The notes beneath the pieces are model-generated. The model was not told the origin of the DNA and searched no databases. It was given only the letters and a program-made list of their open reading frames with translations. The position numbers and the translations under genes were made by a program. This document shows, piece after piece, positions 1-8,202 of a stretch of 35,931 nucleotides of DNA; position 1 is the stretch's first letter, and each line of letters starts with the position of its first letter. The stretch is from CANKHJ01 sp035556495 (GTDB lineage Bacteria > Pseudomonadota > Alphaproteobacteria > Rhizobiales > Xanthobacteraceae): contig DATMEW010000044.1 in the NCBI GenBank assembly GCA_035556495.1, positions 1-35,931 on the forward strand. Reading direction: 5' to 3'.

Positions 1-1
1 C

Positions 2-196
2 ACTGCGACCGTCGCTTTCACCATCGACCGCTCCGGCCGTGTGCTCTCCGCGCGGCTTGCGGGAAGCTCCGGCGACGCAGCGCTCGACGCCGAGGCCGTC
101 TCACTCGCGCGCCGCGTCAGCCCGGTCCCCGCGCCGCCCGCTAACATCGGTGGCGGCAGCGTCTTGCTGGCTGTCCCTGTCAGGTTTGGGGGGTGA
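2..196 (+). CDS. TonB-family C-terminal domain (3' fragment)
   Basis: The reading frame is open from the window edge and ends at a TGA at 194-196, giving 64 residues that start TATVAFTIDRSG and end with LLAVPVRFGG. The pattern of a short strand, an SGRVLSARLAGSSGD turn, a helix starting DAEAVSLARR, a P-rich segment and a final strand is that of the TonB C-terminal domain, which contacts TonB boxes of outer-membrane receptors. The N-terminal membrane anchor and proline-rich linker lie outside the window. It could be TonB itself or a paralogue; the fragment does not decide. The downstream gene begins about 60 bp later on the same strand. Confidence 0.8.
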   Translation, partial: TATVAFTIDRSGRVLSARLAGSSGDAALDAEAVSLARRVSPVPAPPANIGGGSVLLAVPVRFGG

Positions 197-257
197 TGGG
201 CATCAGAAAATGAGGATGTGGGCTCAATCTGCATCCCACAAGGTAGGAAACAGCACT

Positions 258-707
258 ATGGACTTGTCCATAACAAACAGCGTTAGTCGGAAACCTCTGC
301 CGCCCCGAATACACCCTCGGTCGTCGCGGCGATCCCGGCGCAGCCTGCTGGCACGCCTGCGCGATGACATCGCCATCATGCCTGCTATCAAGCTCGACTA
401 CGCCACCATCGCTAAACGACTTTCAATTTCGCTGGAGGACGCTCGCGCCTTGAGCCCCAAGACTTTCAATCCAGACGCTACGCCGCGTCTCACACGTCAT
501 GCCATCAAGGCGCTGCTCAATGGCAAGCATGCCCGCCGTGGCGGCACAACAATCGCAACGCGCGCGAGGAATCTCCTGAAGATTGCATCGGCCTATTCCT
601 GGGATGAACTTTTGGAGGAACCCGGAATCGGTGCAGCGAAGGCCACCGAAATCCAGCTTTGGTTGGAGGAGCGGGGGACACATCTACGCGGCAGAGATGA
701 GCACTAA
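258..707 (+). CDS. Small protein with C-terminal helix-hairpin-helix-like domain
   Basis: I chose the ATG at 258 (149 aa) because AGGTAGGAAA lies just upstream at ribosome-binding distance; the frame extends further back but there overlaps the TonB fragment. Residues 10-35 are rich in Arg and Pro and look disordered. Residues 47-66 (DYATIAKRLSISLEDARALS) resemble a short helix-turn-helix. Residues 98-140 contain TRARNLLKIASAYSWDELL followed by EPGIGAAKATEIQLWL, a pattern like the helix-hairpin-helix fold of the RNA polymerase alpha C-terminal domain. That suggests nucleic-acid binding or contact with the transcription machinery. I do not recognise a named family. Neighbours (TonB-family gene upstream, LysR regulator downstream) give no functional hint. 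Confidence 0.6.
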   Translation: MDLSITNSVSRKPLPPRIHPRSSRRSRRSLLARLRDDIAIMPAIKLDYATIAKRLSISLEDARALSPKTFNPDATPRLTRHAIKALLNGKHARRGGTTIATRARNLLKIASAYSWDELLEEPGIGAAKATEIQLWLEERGTHLRGRDEH

Positions 708-808
708 ACGTAATGCCAGCGTGAACTGCGAGAACAAGGAAACCAGCGACAAGCGTTCGCGCGCAACATGAAAGAACGAAAATCTGCTCGCGACTTGGAG
801 ATGCCCAA

Positions 809-1696
809 GTGGATCTGCGCCACCTGCGTTATATCGTCGCCAGCGCCCGCAATGGCAGCTTCAGCGCTGCTGCGATCGAACTCAATGTGCGCCAGCCGAT
901 CGTCAGCAAGCGCATCAAAGAGGTGGAAGAAGAGCTTGAGGTCATACTATTCGATCGCTCGACCGCAGAAGCTCGCTTAACGGCCGCTGGCGAGGATTTC
1001 GTCATCGATGCACGCCGCGTTCTCGAAGCATCAGAGCGGATGACCCAGCGCGCCAAGGCCAGAAGTACCGGTAAGCTCGGACACGTAGCTGTCGGCTTCT
1101 ATAAGTCTCTTTCGGCCGGGGGACTTCGCGCCGCCGTGGACGATTTTCGGGAGCAGCATCCTGATATCTTCGTGGAGTTGATCGAAACGCCTTTCATTGA
1201 CGTTATCGCAGGCGTCCTGTCCGGAGCGCTCGATGCCGCCGTCGTCCTTGGCGACGCGGGCACATGCGACGTACTCCGCACTCTCACACTCTGGTCGGAA
1301 CACCTCGTCGTCGCGCTGCCGAAGCACCACGCTCTGGCAGACAAGCAGCTCATCTATTGGCCTGAGCTGAAGCGTGAACGTTTCCTCATCACGCAGCATG
1401 ATCCAGGCCCCGACATCCATGCCATTCTGCTTCGCCATCTGGCGGCGCCATCGGATCGTCCCGATATCCTGATCTGCCATCTCAGTCGCGAGAGCATCCT
1501 GACCGAAGTTGCCGCCGGACAGGGCATCGCTCTGCAATGTGAGTCTGCAATCGGGCTTGGAAGTCTCGGTGTTGTGTTCAGGCCACTTCACGATGGTAAC
1601 GGCGCAACACGTCTCGACTATGTCGCCTGCTGGAAGCCCGACAATCCGAATCCGGCACTCCAGACCTTTCTGAACGCGATCCGGCCGCGCGGTTGA
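809..1696 (+). CDS. LysR-family transcriptional regulator
   Basis: This is a 295-residue protein of typical LysR length. The N-terminus MDLRHLRYIVASARNGSFS followed by AAAIELNVRQPIVSKRIKEVE is the winged helix-turn-helix (residues about 2-60); the remainder is the periplasmic-binding-protein-like effector domain. The start is a GTG at 809, preceded by TTGGAG at 795-800, a good ribosome-binding site. There is no divergently transcribed partner immediately upstream, so its target is not obvious. The next clearly real gene is ppc, about 620 bp downstream in the same direction, but nothing shows a regulatory link. Confidence 0.93.
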   Translation: MDLRHLRYIVASARNGSFSAAAIELNVRQPIVSKRIKEVEEELEVILFDRSTAEARLTAAGEDFVIDARRVLEASERMTQRAKARSTGKLGHVAVGFYKSLSAGGLRAAVDDFREQHPDIFVELIETPFIDVIAGVLSGALDAAVVLGDAGTCDVLRTLTLWSEHLVVALPKHHALADKQLIYWPELKRERFLITQHDPGPDIHAILLRHLAAPSDRPDILICHLSRESILTEVAAGQGIALQCESAIGLGSLGVVFRPLHDGNGATRLDYVACWKPDNPNPALQTFLNAIRPRG

Positions 1697-1718
1697 TTTT
1701 GGCGAGGAGGGGCATTGT

Positions 1719-1844
1719 GTGGCCCGCGGTTGGATAGGCGTGCGCTTCCGTCATTTTCTCAATCATCTGCAAGTTGCTACGAAAGCCTGGTACCATCTGC
1801 TATGGAAAAATCTGCTGCCCTTGTTCGATCGTCAGACCGCTTAA
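1719..1844 (+). CDS. Possible small protein ORF (41 aa)
   Basis: A GTG-started frame encodes MARGWIGVRFRHFLNHLQVA followed by TKAWYHLLWKNLLPLFDRQT and a final Ala, then TAA. A strong purine-rich ribosome-binding site (GGCGAGGAGGGG, 1701-1712) precedes it at proper distance, 22 bp after the LysR stop codon. The peptide is basic, aromatic-rich and amphipathic. No family is recognised. It may be a genuine small protein cotranscribed with the LysR gene, or a degraded fragment of a longer gene. Existence as a translated product is uncertain. Confidence 0.3.
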   Translation: MARGWIGVRFRHFLNHLQVATKAWYHLLWKNLLPLFDRQTA

Positions 1845-2317
1845 ATCAGAACCAATCTCTACGTCCGTAGTTGTCGTTAGAAATCGTAGGCGAGGTTTTC
1901 AACAGGAAATAGACTGTTGGCTTTCTTGTTGGCTTCAAGATTTTCCACACTGAAAAATATAATTTGAATATCATATCGTTAGACGAATTCTGTGATGACG
2001 CCCCTGGCACCATAGCCTGATCGGCTCTCAATCTTTTCAGATACTTCTGCCGCTCAGGTCAGTCGGGTATCGCCATGGCGGTCCCGCCTCGCCTCGTGAA
2101 ACTCCTCAGCCAGAGATCGTCCATGCGGCAGAATGCGGCGATCCCTCATATGTCCCATCACTGGCCATGGCTTCCGCGCCGCAGACCCTCCATGACCTCC
2201 CTGACGCCGGGCCACTCCGAGCCTACACATGATATGCCGGCATCGGCGGCAGCATGAAATCGTTCCCGGAGACTATTTCCCCTTGACCTCGAGAATGCTG
2301 CAACGCAGCATCTCTCC
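1845..2317. other. Gene-free region upstream of ppc
   Basis: There is no convincing coding region in these 473 bp. Roughly 1850-2000 is AT-rich compared with its surroundings, as expected for a promoter region; after that the composition returns to that of the neighbouring genes without a plausible frame. Close to the ppc start it contains a TTGACC element (2283-2288) and the hairpin annotated separately. Confidence 0.5.
2295..2311 (+). promoter_or_regulatory. Hairpin directly upstream of the ppc start codon
   Basis: ATGCTGC (2295-2301), AAC loop, GCAGCAT (2305-2311) form a perfect 7-bp stem that ends six bases before the ppc ATG at 2318. No Shine-Dalgarno-like sequence is visible between stem and start, so the stem occupies the position where a ribosome-binding site would normally be. 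It may influence translation initiation, or be incidental. Confidence 0.35.
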
Positions 2318-5014
2318 ATGAACACGTCATCTCCTGCTCCGCACGCCCCCAAGGTCACGCAGAATCCCGATATCCGCTATCTGGGTCGGCTGCTCGGCAA
2401 CGTCATCCGCGCCTATGCCGGAGAGCGGCTCTATGAGCAGACCGAGTATATCCGAGCCGCATCAGTGGACCGCGCCCGAAGCATGCAGGGGTCGGATCTC
2501 GTCGACACCGGCCTCGATGTGCTGAGCCTCGACGACACGCTCACCTTCGTGCGTGGCTTCATGCTGTTCTCCATGCTTGCCAATCTCGCCGAGGATCGGC
2601 AGGGGGTGGCGGCCGAGCCAGGCGCGGATGTCGCCTCCGTGCTCGCGCGGCTGGAGCATCAGGGCATCGGCAGGGACAAGGTTATGGACCTGCTCTCGCA
2701 GGCGCTGATCGTCCCGGTTCTCACCGCACACCCGACCGAGGTGCGGCGCAAGAGCATGATCGATCACCGTAACCGCATCGCCGCGCTCATGGCCCTGCGC
2801 GACGCCGGCCTCACTGAAACCGAGGACTGCGAGGATCTCGACGAAGCGATCTGCCGGCAGATCGCACTGCTCTGGCAGACCCGCCCGCTCCGCCGCGAAA
2901 GACTGTTCGTCGCGGACGAGATCGAGAATGTCCTGACCTATTTTCGCGACATCTTCCTTCCGGTTCTTCCCGCCCTCTATGCCCGCTGGGAACGGGAGCT
3001 GGGCGCGCGTCCGCCAAGCTTCCTGCGCGTCGGCAACTGGATCGGCGGGGATCGCGACGGCAATCCCTTCGTGCAGGCTCCGCAGCTTCGCCTGGCGTTG
3101 GGCAAGGGCTGCGAGGCGGTCGTCGGCTATTATCTGGACTCGGTGCATGCGCTGGGCGCCGAACTCTCTCTGTCGACCGAGCTTGCCCATGTGCCGCAGG
3201 CGGTGCTGGAGCTGGCGGACGCCAGCGGCGATCAGGCCGCCAGCCGCAAGGACGAGCCCTATCGCCGCGCGCTCACCGGTATCTATGCCCGTCTGGCCGC
3301 AACCTATCAGAGCCGCCTCGGCAATGTGCCTCCGCGCCCCTCCACGCTTCGCTGCGCTCCTTACGAAGGCCCCTCGGATTTCCGGCGCGATCTCGTCATC
3401 CTCGCGCAGGGCCTCGCCAGCGAGGGGGACGGCGCGCTGGCGACCGGCGGCGCCCTCAGCCGGCTGATACGTGCGGTGGAAACCTTCGGCTTTCATCTCG
3501 CCACCCTCGACATGCGGCAGAACAGCGAGGTGCATCAGCGCGTCGTCGCGGAACTGCTGAAGGTGGCGGGCGTGGAGGCGGACTATGCGGCTCTGGACGA
3601 GGAGGCGCGCGTCGCGCTGATACGGCGCGAACTCGTCAACAACCGGCCTCTTGGCGCGCCCTTCTGGGATTATTCGGAAGAGACCGCCAGCGAGCTGGCG
3701 ATCATCCATGCTGCGGCCGAAGCGCACCGGCTCTACGGTCCGCAATGCATCACTCACTACATCATTTCCATGGCGGAAAGCGTCTCCGACCTGCTGGAAG
3801 TGAACCTGCTCCTGAAAGAAGCCGGCCTGTGGCGCGCCGACGATGAATGCCCGGCCGCGGCAATCATGGCGGTGCCGCTTTTCGAGACCATCGGCGACCT
3901 CGATGCCGCGCCTGGGATCATGCGCGCCTATTTCGACTTGCCCGAGATTGCCGCCATCGTGAAGGCGCGCGGCCATCAGGAAGTGATGATCGGCTATTCG
4001 GACAGCAACAAGGATGGCGGCTACCTCACCTCGACCTGGAGCCTGGATCAGGCCAGCAAGGCCCTCGCTCCGATATTCGCGCAGGCCGGCACGGCTATGC
4101 AGCTATTCCACGGGCGCGGCGGAGCGGTGGGCCGTGGCGGCGGCTCGTCCTTCGCTGCGATCCAGGCACAGCCCAAGGGCACCGTCCAAGGCCGCATCCG
4201 CATCACCGAGCAGGGCGAAGTGATCGCCGCCAAATTCGGAACGCGTGACGTTGCCATGAACAATCTCGAAACAATGACCAGCGCCACCATTCTGGCCAGT
4301 CTGGAACCTGAAGGGATTTCAGACGCGGATGCCGCCCGGTTTGCGGACACAATGGACCACCTGTCGAAGACGGCGATGGCCGCTTATCGGGACCTGGTTT
4401 ACGAGACGGACGGCTTCAGGGAATTCTTCCGGCAGCTCACGCCGATTCAGGAAATCTCCGGCCTCAAGATCGGCTCCCGTCCGGCCAGCCGCACCAGGAG
4501 CACGGCGATTGAAGACCTGCGGGCCATTCCCTGGGTGTTCAGTTGGTCTCAGGCCCGGGTCATGCTGCCGGGCTGGTACGGCGTCGGCCAGGCGCTGACG
4601 CTGTTCGAGGACAAGGCCCTGCTGGCGGACATGGCCCGGCACTGGGCCTTCTTCAAATCGACGCTGGCAAATCTGGAAATGGTGCTGGCGAAATCGGACC
4701 TCGGCATCGCGGCGCGCTATCTGCCGCTCGTGGAGGATCAGAAGCGTGGCAAGGCGATCTTCGCCCGCATTCAGGATGGCTGGTCGCAGACCCATGACGG
4801 CCTGCTTGCCGCCACGGGCCAGTCGCGCCTCCTGGAAAAAACCACGGATCTGGACGCTTCGATCCGGCTGCGCCTGCCCTATATCGAGCCACTGAACCTG
4901 CTTCAGGTCGAACTGTTGAAGCGTCATCGTTCGGGCGAGGACGATCCGCGCATCAGGGAGGGCATCGAACTCTCGATCAATGCCATCGCCACGGCCCTGC
5001 GCAACAGCGGCTGA
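2318..5014 (+). CDS. ppc: Phosphoenolpyruvate carboxylase
   Basis: This protein carboxylates PEP with bicarbonate to oxaloacetate, the anaplerotic entry into the TCA cycle, in the cytoplasm. It is 898 residues, close to the usual bacterial length. Family signatures are all present: VLTAHPTEVRRKSM near residues 132-145 with the catalytic His, MIGYSDSNKDGGYL near 555-568, and FHGRGGAVGRGGG near 597-609 with the catalytic loop. The C-terminus is LRNSG, a conservative variant of the near-invariant NTG ending. The ATG at 2318 is the first usable start in frame but lacks a clear ribosome-binding site and is preceded by a hairpin. The stop lies only 3 bp from the stop of the convergent monooxygenase gene. 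Confidence 0.98.
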   Translation: MNTSSPAPHAPKVTQNPDIRYLGRLLGNVIRAYAGERLYEQTEYIRAASVDRARSMQGSDLVDTGLDVLSLDDTLTFVRGFMLFSMLANLAEDRQGVAAEPGADVASVLARLEHQGIGRDKVMDLLSQALIVPVLTAHPTEVRRKSMIDHRNRIAALMALRDAGLTETEDCEDLDEAICRQIALLWQTRPLRRERLFVADEIENVLTYFRDIFLPVLPALYARWERELGARPPSFLRVGNWIGGDRDGNPFVQAPQLRLALGKGCEAVVGYYLDSVHALGAELSLSTELAHVPQAVLELADASGDQAASRKDEPYRRALTGIYARLAATYQSRLGNVPPRPSTLRCAPYEGPSDFRRDLVILAQGLASEGDGALATGGALSRLIRAVETFGFHLATLDMRQNSEVHQRVVAELLKVAGVEADYAALDEEARVALIRRELVNNRPLGAPFWDYSEETASELAIIHAAAEAHRLYGPQCITHYIISMAESVSDLLEVNLLLKEAGLWRADDECPAAAIMAVPLFETIGDLDAAPGIMRAYFDLPEIAAIVKARGHQEVMIGYSDSNKDGGYLTSTWSLDQASKALAPIFAQAGTAMQLFHGRGGAVGRGGGSSFAAIQAQPKGTVQGRIRITEQGEVIAAKFGTRDVAMNNLETMTSATILASLEPEGISDADAARFADTMDHLSKTAMAAYRDLVYETDGFREFFRQLTPIQEISGLKIGSRPASRTRSTAIEDLRAIPWVFSWSQARVMLPGWYGVGQALTLFEDKALLADMARHWAFFKSTLANLEMVLAKSDLGIAARYLPLVEDQKRGKAIFARIQDGWSQTHDGLLAATGQSRLLEKTTDLDASIRLRLPYIEPLNLLQVELLKRHRSGEDDPRIREGIELSINAIATALRNSG

Positions 5015-5017
5015 GAC

Positions 5018-6169
5018 CTAACCGGCCCGGCCGAGTTGCGGCATGACGTCTTCGGCGAACAACTGAAGATTCTTGCGCGCCAGATCATCCGGCAACGTCC
5101 CGAACTGATACATCATGATCAGCTTCTCGAAGCCGGAGACGGCCTGCGCTTCCTTGATCTGCCGCACCACCGTGTCGGCGCTTCCGACAACGAAAGTTCC
5201 CTTCTCGATCAGCGAATCGATGGTCTGGTCCTGAACGGACATTCCCTGGCGGCCGGCCAGATTTGCGGCAAGCGAGGCCGCCGACGTATAGCCCGGCGGG
5301 AACAGCATCTCGATCGGCACCTTGAGGAAGGTGTTGAACAGCATCTCGATGTGAGCCTTGGCTTCCTTGCGCGCGATCTCGTCAGTTTCCGCGACATAGA
5401 TCGGCACCGCCCATCCGAGCTGGGAGCCGCTCGCGGCGTAACCATAGGTCTCCGCCTGCTGCCGATACTGCATATGATACTTCAGCACAGAGGCAATCGG
5501 GCTGAAAGTGATGATGAAGGGATATTTCCGGGACGGCTCGGCCGCCCATGTGATGGTCTCACCCGACCCCTGCGACGGAATCCAGATATCGGGCCGCGGG
5601 CGCTGATAAGGGCGCGGCCACGTATTCGTGTAGCGGAAATTGAAATGCTTGCCCTCGAAGGAGAACGGCCCATCCTCGGTCCAGGCCCGCACGATCAGGT
5701 CATGGGCCTCATGAAACCTCTCGTGGGAAAATGCCGGATTGACGCCCGTCGCGTGATATTCGCAGCCGATGCCGCGCACAAAGCCCGCAATCAGCCGGCC
5801 CTTCGAGAGATTGTCGAGCAGCGCGAATTCCTCGGCAATGTTGAGCGGATTGTTGACCAGCGGCAGGGCCCGGCCGATCACCGGGATCTTGACATTGGTG
5901 CCGCGCGTCCGATCGATCAGGATGCTGGCGATCAGGTTCGGCGCCGGCATCAACCCATAGGCGGTCTGATGGTGCTCGTTGACGCAGACGCCATCGAACC
6001 CGAGGCTGGCCGCGTAAACCATCTGGTCGATATATTCCTGATAGAGATCAGCGCCCCGCTCCGGGTCGTAAAGCGTGTTCGGCAGCACGGTCCATAACGC
6101 GCGATGCTGCCTGGCTGCTTCGAAATCGAGATGCCGGTACGGCATCAGGTTGAAAGCATAAACTTCCAT
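5018..6169 (-). CDS. LLM-class flavin-dependent monooxygenase (bacterial luciferase-like)
   Basis: The 383-residue protein is a TIM-barrel flavin-dependent oxidoreductase of the bacterial luciferase superfamily. Visible signatures are NEHH at 64-67, typical of the active-site strand, and LLDNLSKGRLIAGFVRGIG at about 117-135, the family flavin-binding segment. Such enzymes use reduced FMN supplied by a separate reductase, or F420, to oxygenate or oxidise aldehydes, ketones or cyclic compounds. No flavin reductase is encoded in the window. It overlaps the upstream hydrolase gene by one base (TAATG), so the two are translationally coupled, and it is the last gene of a four-gene unit with hydrolase, Bug protein and thiolase-fold protein. 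Substrate unknown. Confidence 0.9.
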   Translation of the reverse strand: MEVYAFNLMPYRHLDFEAARQHRALWTVLPNTLYDPERGADLYQEYIDQMVYAASLGFDGVCVNEHHQTAYGLMPAPNLIASILIDRTRGTNVKIPVIGRALPLVNNPLNIAEEFALLDNLSKGRLIAGFVRGIGCEYHATGVNPAFSHERFHEAHDLIVRAWTEDGPFSFEGKHFNFRYTNTWPRPYQRPRPDIWIPSQGSGETITWAAEPSRKYPFIITFSPIASVLKYHMQYRQQAETYGYAASGSQLGWAVPIYVAETDEIARKEAKAHIEMLFNTFLKVPIEMLFPPGYTSAASLAANLAGRQGMSVQDQTIDSLIEKGTFVVGSADTVVRQIKEAQAVSGFEKLIMMYQFGTLPDDLARKNLQLFAEDVMPQLGRAG

Positions 6170-6939
6170 TATGATTCACCCAGGGCGCGGAAGGCGATCT
6201 CTGCGAGTTCTTTCGGCTTCTCAATGTGGACTAGGTGGCCGCAATCCTTGACCAAGAATGGCTGCGCATGGGGCAGCTTCTGCCGCCAGACATCCACATA
6301 GGACGGCGGCACGACCTTGTCGTCGTCGCCCCAGACCAGCCCCGTGGGGCACGCGATCCGCTGAACCCAGCGCTCCAGCGTCGGGTTGAAAAAGCGCGGC
6401 TCCCACCCCAGCCGCGCGGCGGCATAATTGTTCTTGAGCTGCTGCTCCAGCTCCTCCTTGGTGCTGCTGTTGTTGATCCGCGCCGCCGCGAGAGCGGAAT
6501 CGTGGAACAAATTGGTGATGCGCTCCTCGCGCGTCCAGAAGAACACATCTCCCGTCAGGACGCCGGGCAGCCGCAATCCGAACGGCGCGACCAGCACCAT
6601 CGAACTGATTGTCCGCGGCTGGCGGATGGCCATTTCGGCCGCGACCCAGCCGCCCAGCGAATGCCCGAGCACCCGCACCGAGGGCATGGACATTTGTTCG
6701 AGGAGCGACAGATAGAAATAGGCCAGATCGTCGATACTGCGGAGCCATTTGGGATCGTCCGAGGCGCCGAAGCCGGGATGGTCCGGAATGATGAGCTGGT
6801 AGCGGCTGGCCAGCCGCTCGATCAGTTCCTCCGGCCAGTCGCGGCCCTCAAAACCATGCAGCAGGAGCAGAGGCTCGCCCTGCCCTTCACGCCGCACACG
6901 CGTGCTGCATCCTTCGACGATCATGACATCATTACTCAT
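6169..6939 (-). CDS. Alpha/beta-fold hydrolase
   Basis: A 256-residue alpha/beta hydrolase with LLLLHGFEG at 24-32 (oxyanion strand), nucleophile elbow GHSLGG at 92-97 giving Ser94, acid-bearing strand VWGDDDKVVP near 202-211 (Asp206 or 207) and DCGHLVHIEKP with His235. The overall pattern resembles C-C bond hydrolases such as BphD/MhpC and enol-lactone or haloalkane hydrolases, which share this layout. It immediately precedes and overlaps the flavin monooxygenase gene, suggesting that it hydrolyses a product of that enzyme, such as a lactone, ester or diketone. That is inference from coupling; reaction and substrate are not determined. Confidence 0.9.
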   Translation of the reverse strand: MSNDVMIVEGCSTRVRREGQGEPLLLLHGFEGRDWPEELIERLASRYQLIIPDHPGFGASDDPKWLRSIDDLAYFYLSLLEQMSMPSVRVLGHSLGGWVAAEMAIRQPRTISSMVLVAPFGLRLPGVLTGDVFFWTREERITNLFHDSALAAARINNSSTKEELEQQLKNNYAAARLGWEPRFFNPTLERWVQRIACPTGLVWGDDDKVVPPSYVDVWRQKLPHAQPFLVKDCGHLVHIEKPKELAEIAFRALGES

Positions 6940-6994
6940 CGGCGCTACTCATCGGTCCGGACCAGCTTCATGTTTCGCTCTCGCTCCAGCTCGG

Positions 6995-7007
6995 ATATTC
7001 CGAATAT
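6995..7007. promoter_or_regulatory. Inverted repeat upstream of the hydrolase-monooxygenase pair
   Basis: ATATTC-C-GAATAT is a perfect 6-bp inverted repeat around one central base, in the 185-bp non-coding stretch between the Bug-protein stop (7125) and the hydrolase start (6939). The stretch is long enough to hold an internal promoter for the last two genes of the unit. The repeat could be an operator; no regulator can be assigned. Confidence 0.3.
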
Positions 7008-7124
7008 ATCAATCAACGGGCTCTCTCGGACCTGACCCGGACGGATGCGGACGATCCGCATCCCTCGCATGTCGCGATATGCCTTTCGGCCCCGCCCGCA
7101 ACCCGCCAGATCCGATACGCCTCG

Positions 7125-8108
7125 TCACTGCGGGGTGATCTTCGCGATCCGGATCTTCTCCCGCCAGTTATCGATCTCGGTCATGAACAGCGCCTGCGTG
7201 TCGGCTGGCGACAGGCTGAGAGGATCGCCGCCGATATCCGTCAGAAACTTCTTGGTGTCTTCGGTGTTCACAATCTCGACAAACCACTTGTTGATGAGAT
7301 TGATCGCCGACGTCGGGCTGCCCGTCGGAACGGATGCGCACCACCATCCCTGGATATTCATCGGAACGCCCAGCTCGGTCATCGTCGGAAATTCCGGATG
7401 GGAGATCATCCGCTTGTTGGCGCCGATGCCGAGAATCCGCAGGCGGTTCTCGCGATGCTGCGACAGCGCAAGCTGCGGATTGTGGATGCAGAAGTCCAGC
7501 GCGCCGCTGCTCAGGTCGTTCAGCGTATCCGTCGCGACACGATAAGGCACTTCCTGCGCCTTGATCCCGGTCACGTTCTTATAGATTTCGCCGATCACCG
7601 TGCCGTCGATCGCGTTCGTGCCGTAGCTCGCCTTGTCGCCCTTGGCGAGCATCGCCTTGGTGAGATCGTCAAGCGTCCGATAGGGCGACTTCGTATCGAC
7701 CACCACCATGAAACACTGACGATGAGTCGTTGCCGCCATTTGAAGCGTCTTCGACGTATCGATCGGCGGATTTTTTCTCAGGCTCATGATGCCGGCGACG
7801 GCGCCCGCACCATGAATCAGAATGGTGTAGCCATCCGGCTTGGCGCGCGCCACATATTCGGTTGCGAGATCGCCGCCCGCGCCGGTCCTGTTCTCGACAA
7901 TCACATTCGCGTTAGAAAGCTTCCTCACTCTTTCGGAGAAATGGCGGACGATCAGATCCGCGCCGCTGCCCGGCGCATATCCGCAGATGAATCGCAGATC
8001 CTGCGTGGGCCATTGCTGGGCCAGCGCCGGCCGGGCAAGGCCGGAGGTCGCAGCAACCCCAAGCGCTGCTGCACCTTTCATGAAATCACGACGGTATAGT
8101 TTACTCAT
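7125..8108 (-). CDS. Bug/TctC-family substrate-binding protein (Tat signal)
   Basis: The 327-residue protein starts MSKLYRRDFMKGAAALGVAA and continues to PALAQQ: a twin-arginine signal (RRDFMK, residues 6-11), hydrophobic stretch and A-x-A-type cleavage site, so it is probably exported folded to the periplasm. The mature part (WPTQDLRFICGYAPGSGADL, VIVENRTGAGGDLATEYVA, PDGYTILI) is the tripartite tricarboxylate transporter binding-protein family (Bug/TctC), which captures organic acids. GGGAGGA precedes the ATG. No TctA or TctB membrane genes occur in the window, so it is an orphan that must use a transporter elsewhere or act as a sensor. Its place between thiolase-fold and hydrolase genes suggests it binds the substrate degraded by this locus. 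Confidence 0.93.
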   Translation of the reverse strand: MSKLYRRDFMKGAAALGVAATSGLARPALAQQWPTQDLRFICGYAPGSGADLIVRHFSERVRKLSNANVIVENRTGAGGDLATEYVARAKPDGYTILIHGAGAVAGIMSLRKNPPIDTSKTLQMAATTHRQCFMVVVDTKSPYRTLDDLTKAMLAKGDKASYGTNAIDGTVIGEIYKNVTGIKAQEVPYRVATDTLNDLSSGALDFCIHNPQLALSQHRENRLRILGIGANKRMISHPEFPTMTELGVPMNIQGWWCASVPTGSPTSAINLINKWFVEIVNTEDTKKFLTDIGGDPLSLSPADTQALFMTEIDNWREKIRIAKITPQ

Positions 8109-8178
8109 ATGTTCCTCCCATCGAACCGTTATTTATTGTTATTCAGACCGCTTATTCCCATTCGATCGACCCTCGACA

Positions 8179-8202
8179 GTCTGTTACAGACAGTCTGGTC
8201 TG
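8179..8202. repeat. Cluster of GTCTG/CAGAC repeats at the end of the thiolase-like gene
   Basis: The order is GTCTG-TTA-CAGAC-A-GTCTG-GTCTG. The first palindrome (8179-8191) is centred on the minus-strand thiolase-like stop codon (8184-8186), and a second palindrome, CAGAC-A-GTCTG, spans 8187-8197. A further CAGAC lies at 8144-8148. The cluster sits 70-95 bp upstream of the Bug-protein start. It may be an operator or RNA structure controlling that gene, or chance. Confidence 0.3.

Noticed and set aside
217..240. TGTGGG/CCCACA inverted repeat as terminator of the TonB-family gene
   Set aside because: Only a 6-bp stem with a 12-base loop and no T run; too weak to call.
39..257. N-terminal extension of the small HhH-like protein to position 39
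   Set aside because: It would overlap the TonB-family C-terminus in another frame and lacks a ribosome-binding site; the ATG at 258 has one.
1845..2317. Remnant gene or mobile element before ppc
   Set aside because: No transposase similarity, terminal inverted repeats or target duplications could be seen; short frames are unconvincing.
2462..3976. A 504-codon minus-strand frame
   Set aside because: Antisense within ppc, whose catalytic motifs leave no doubt about the coding strand.
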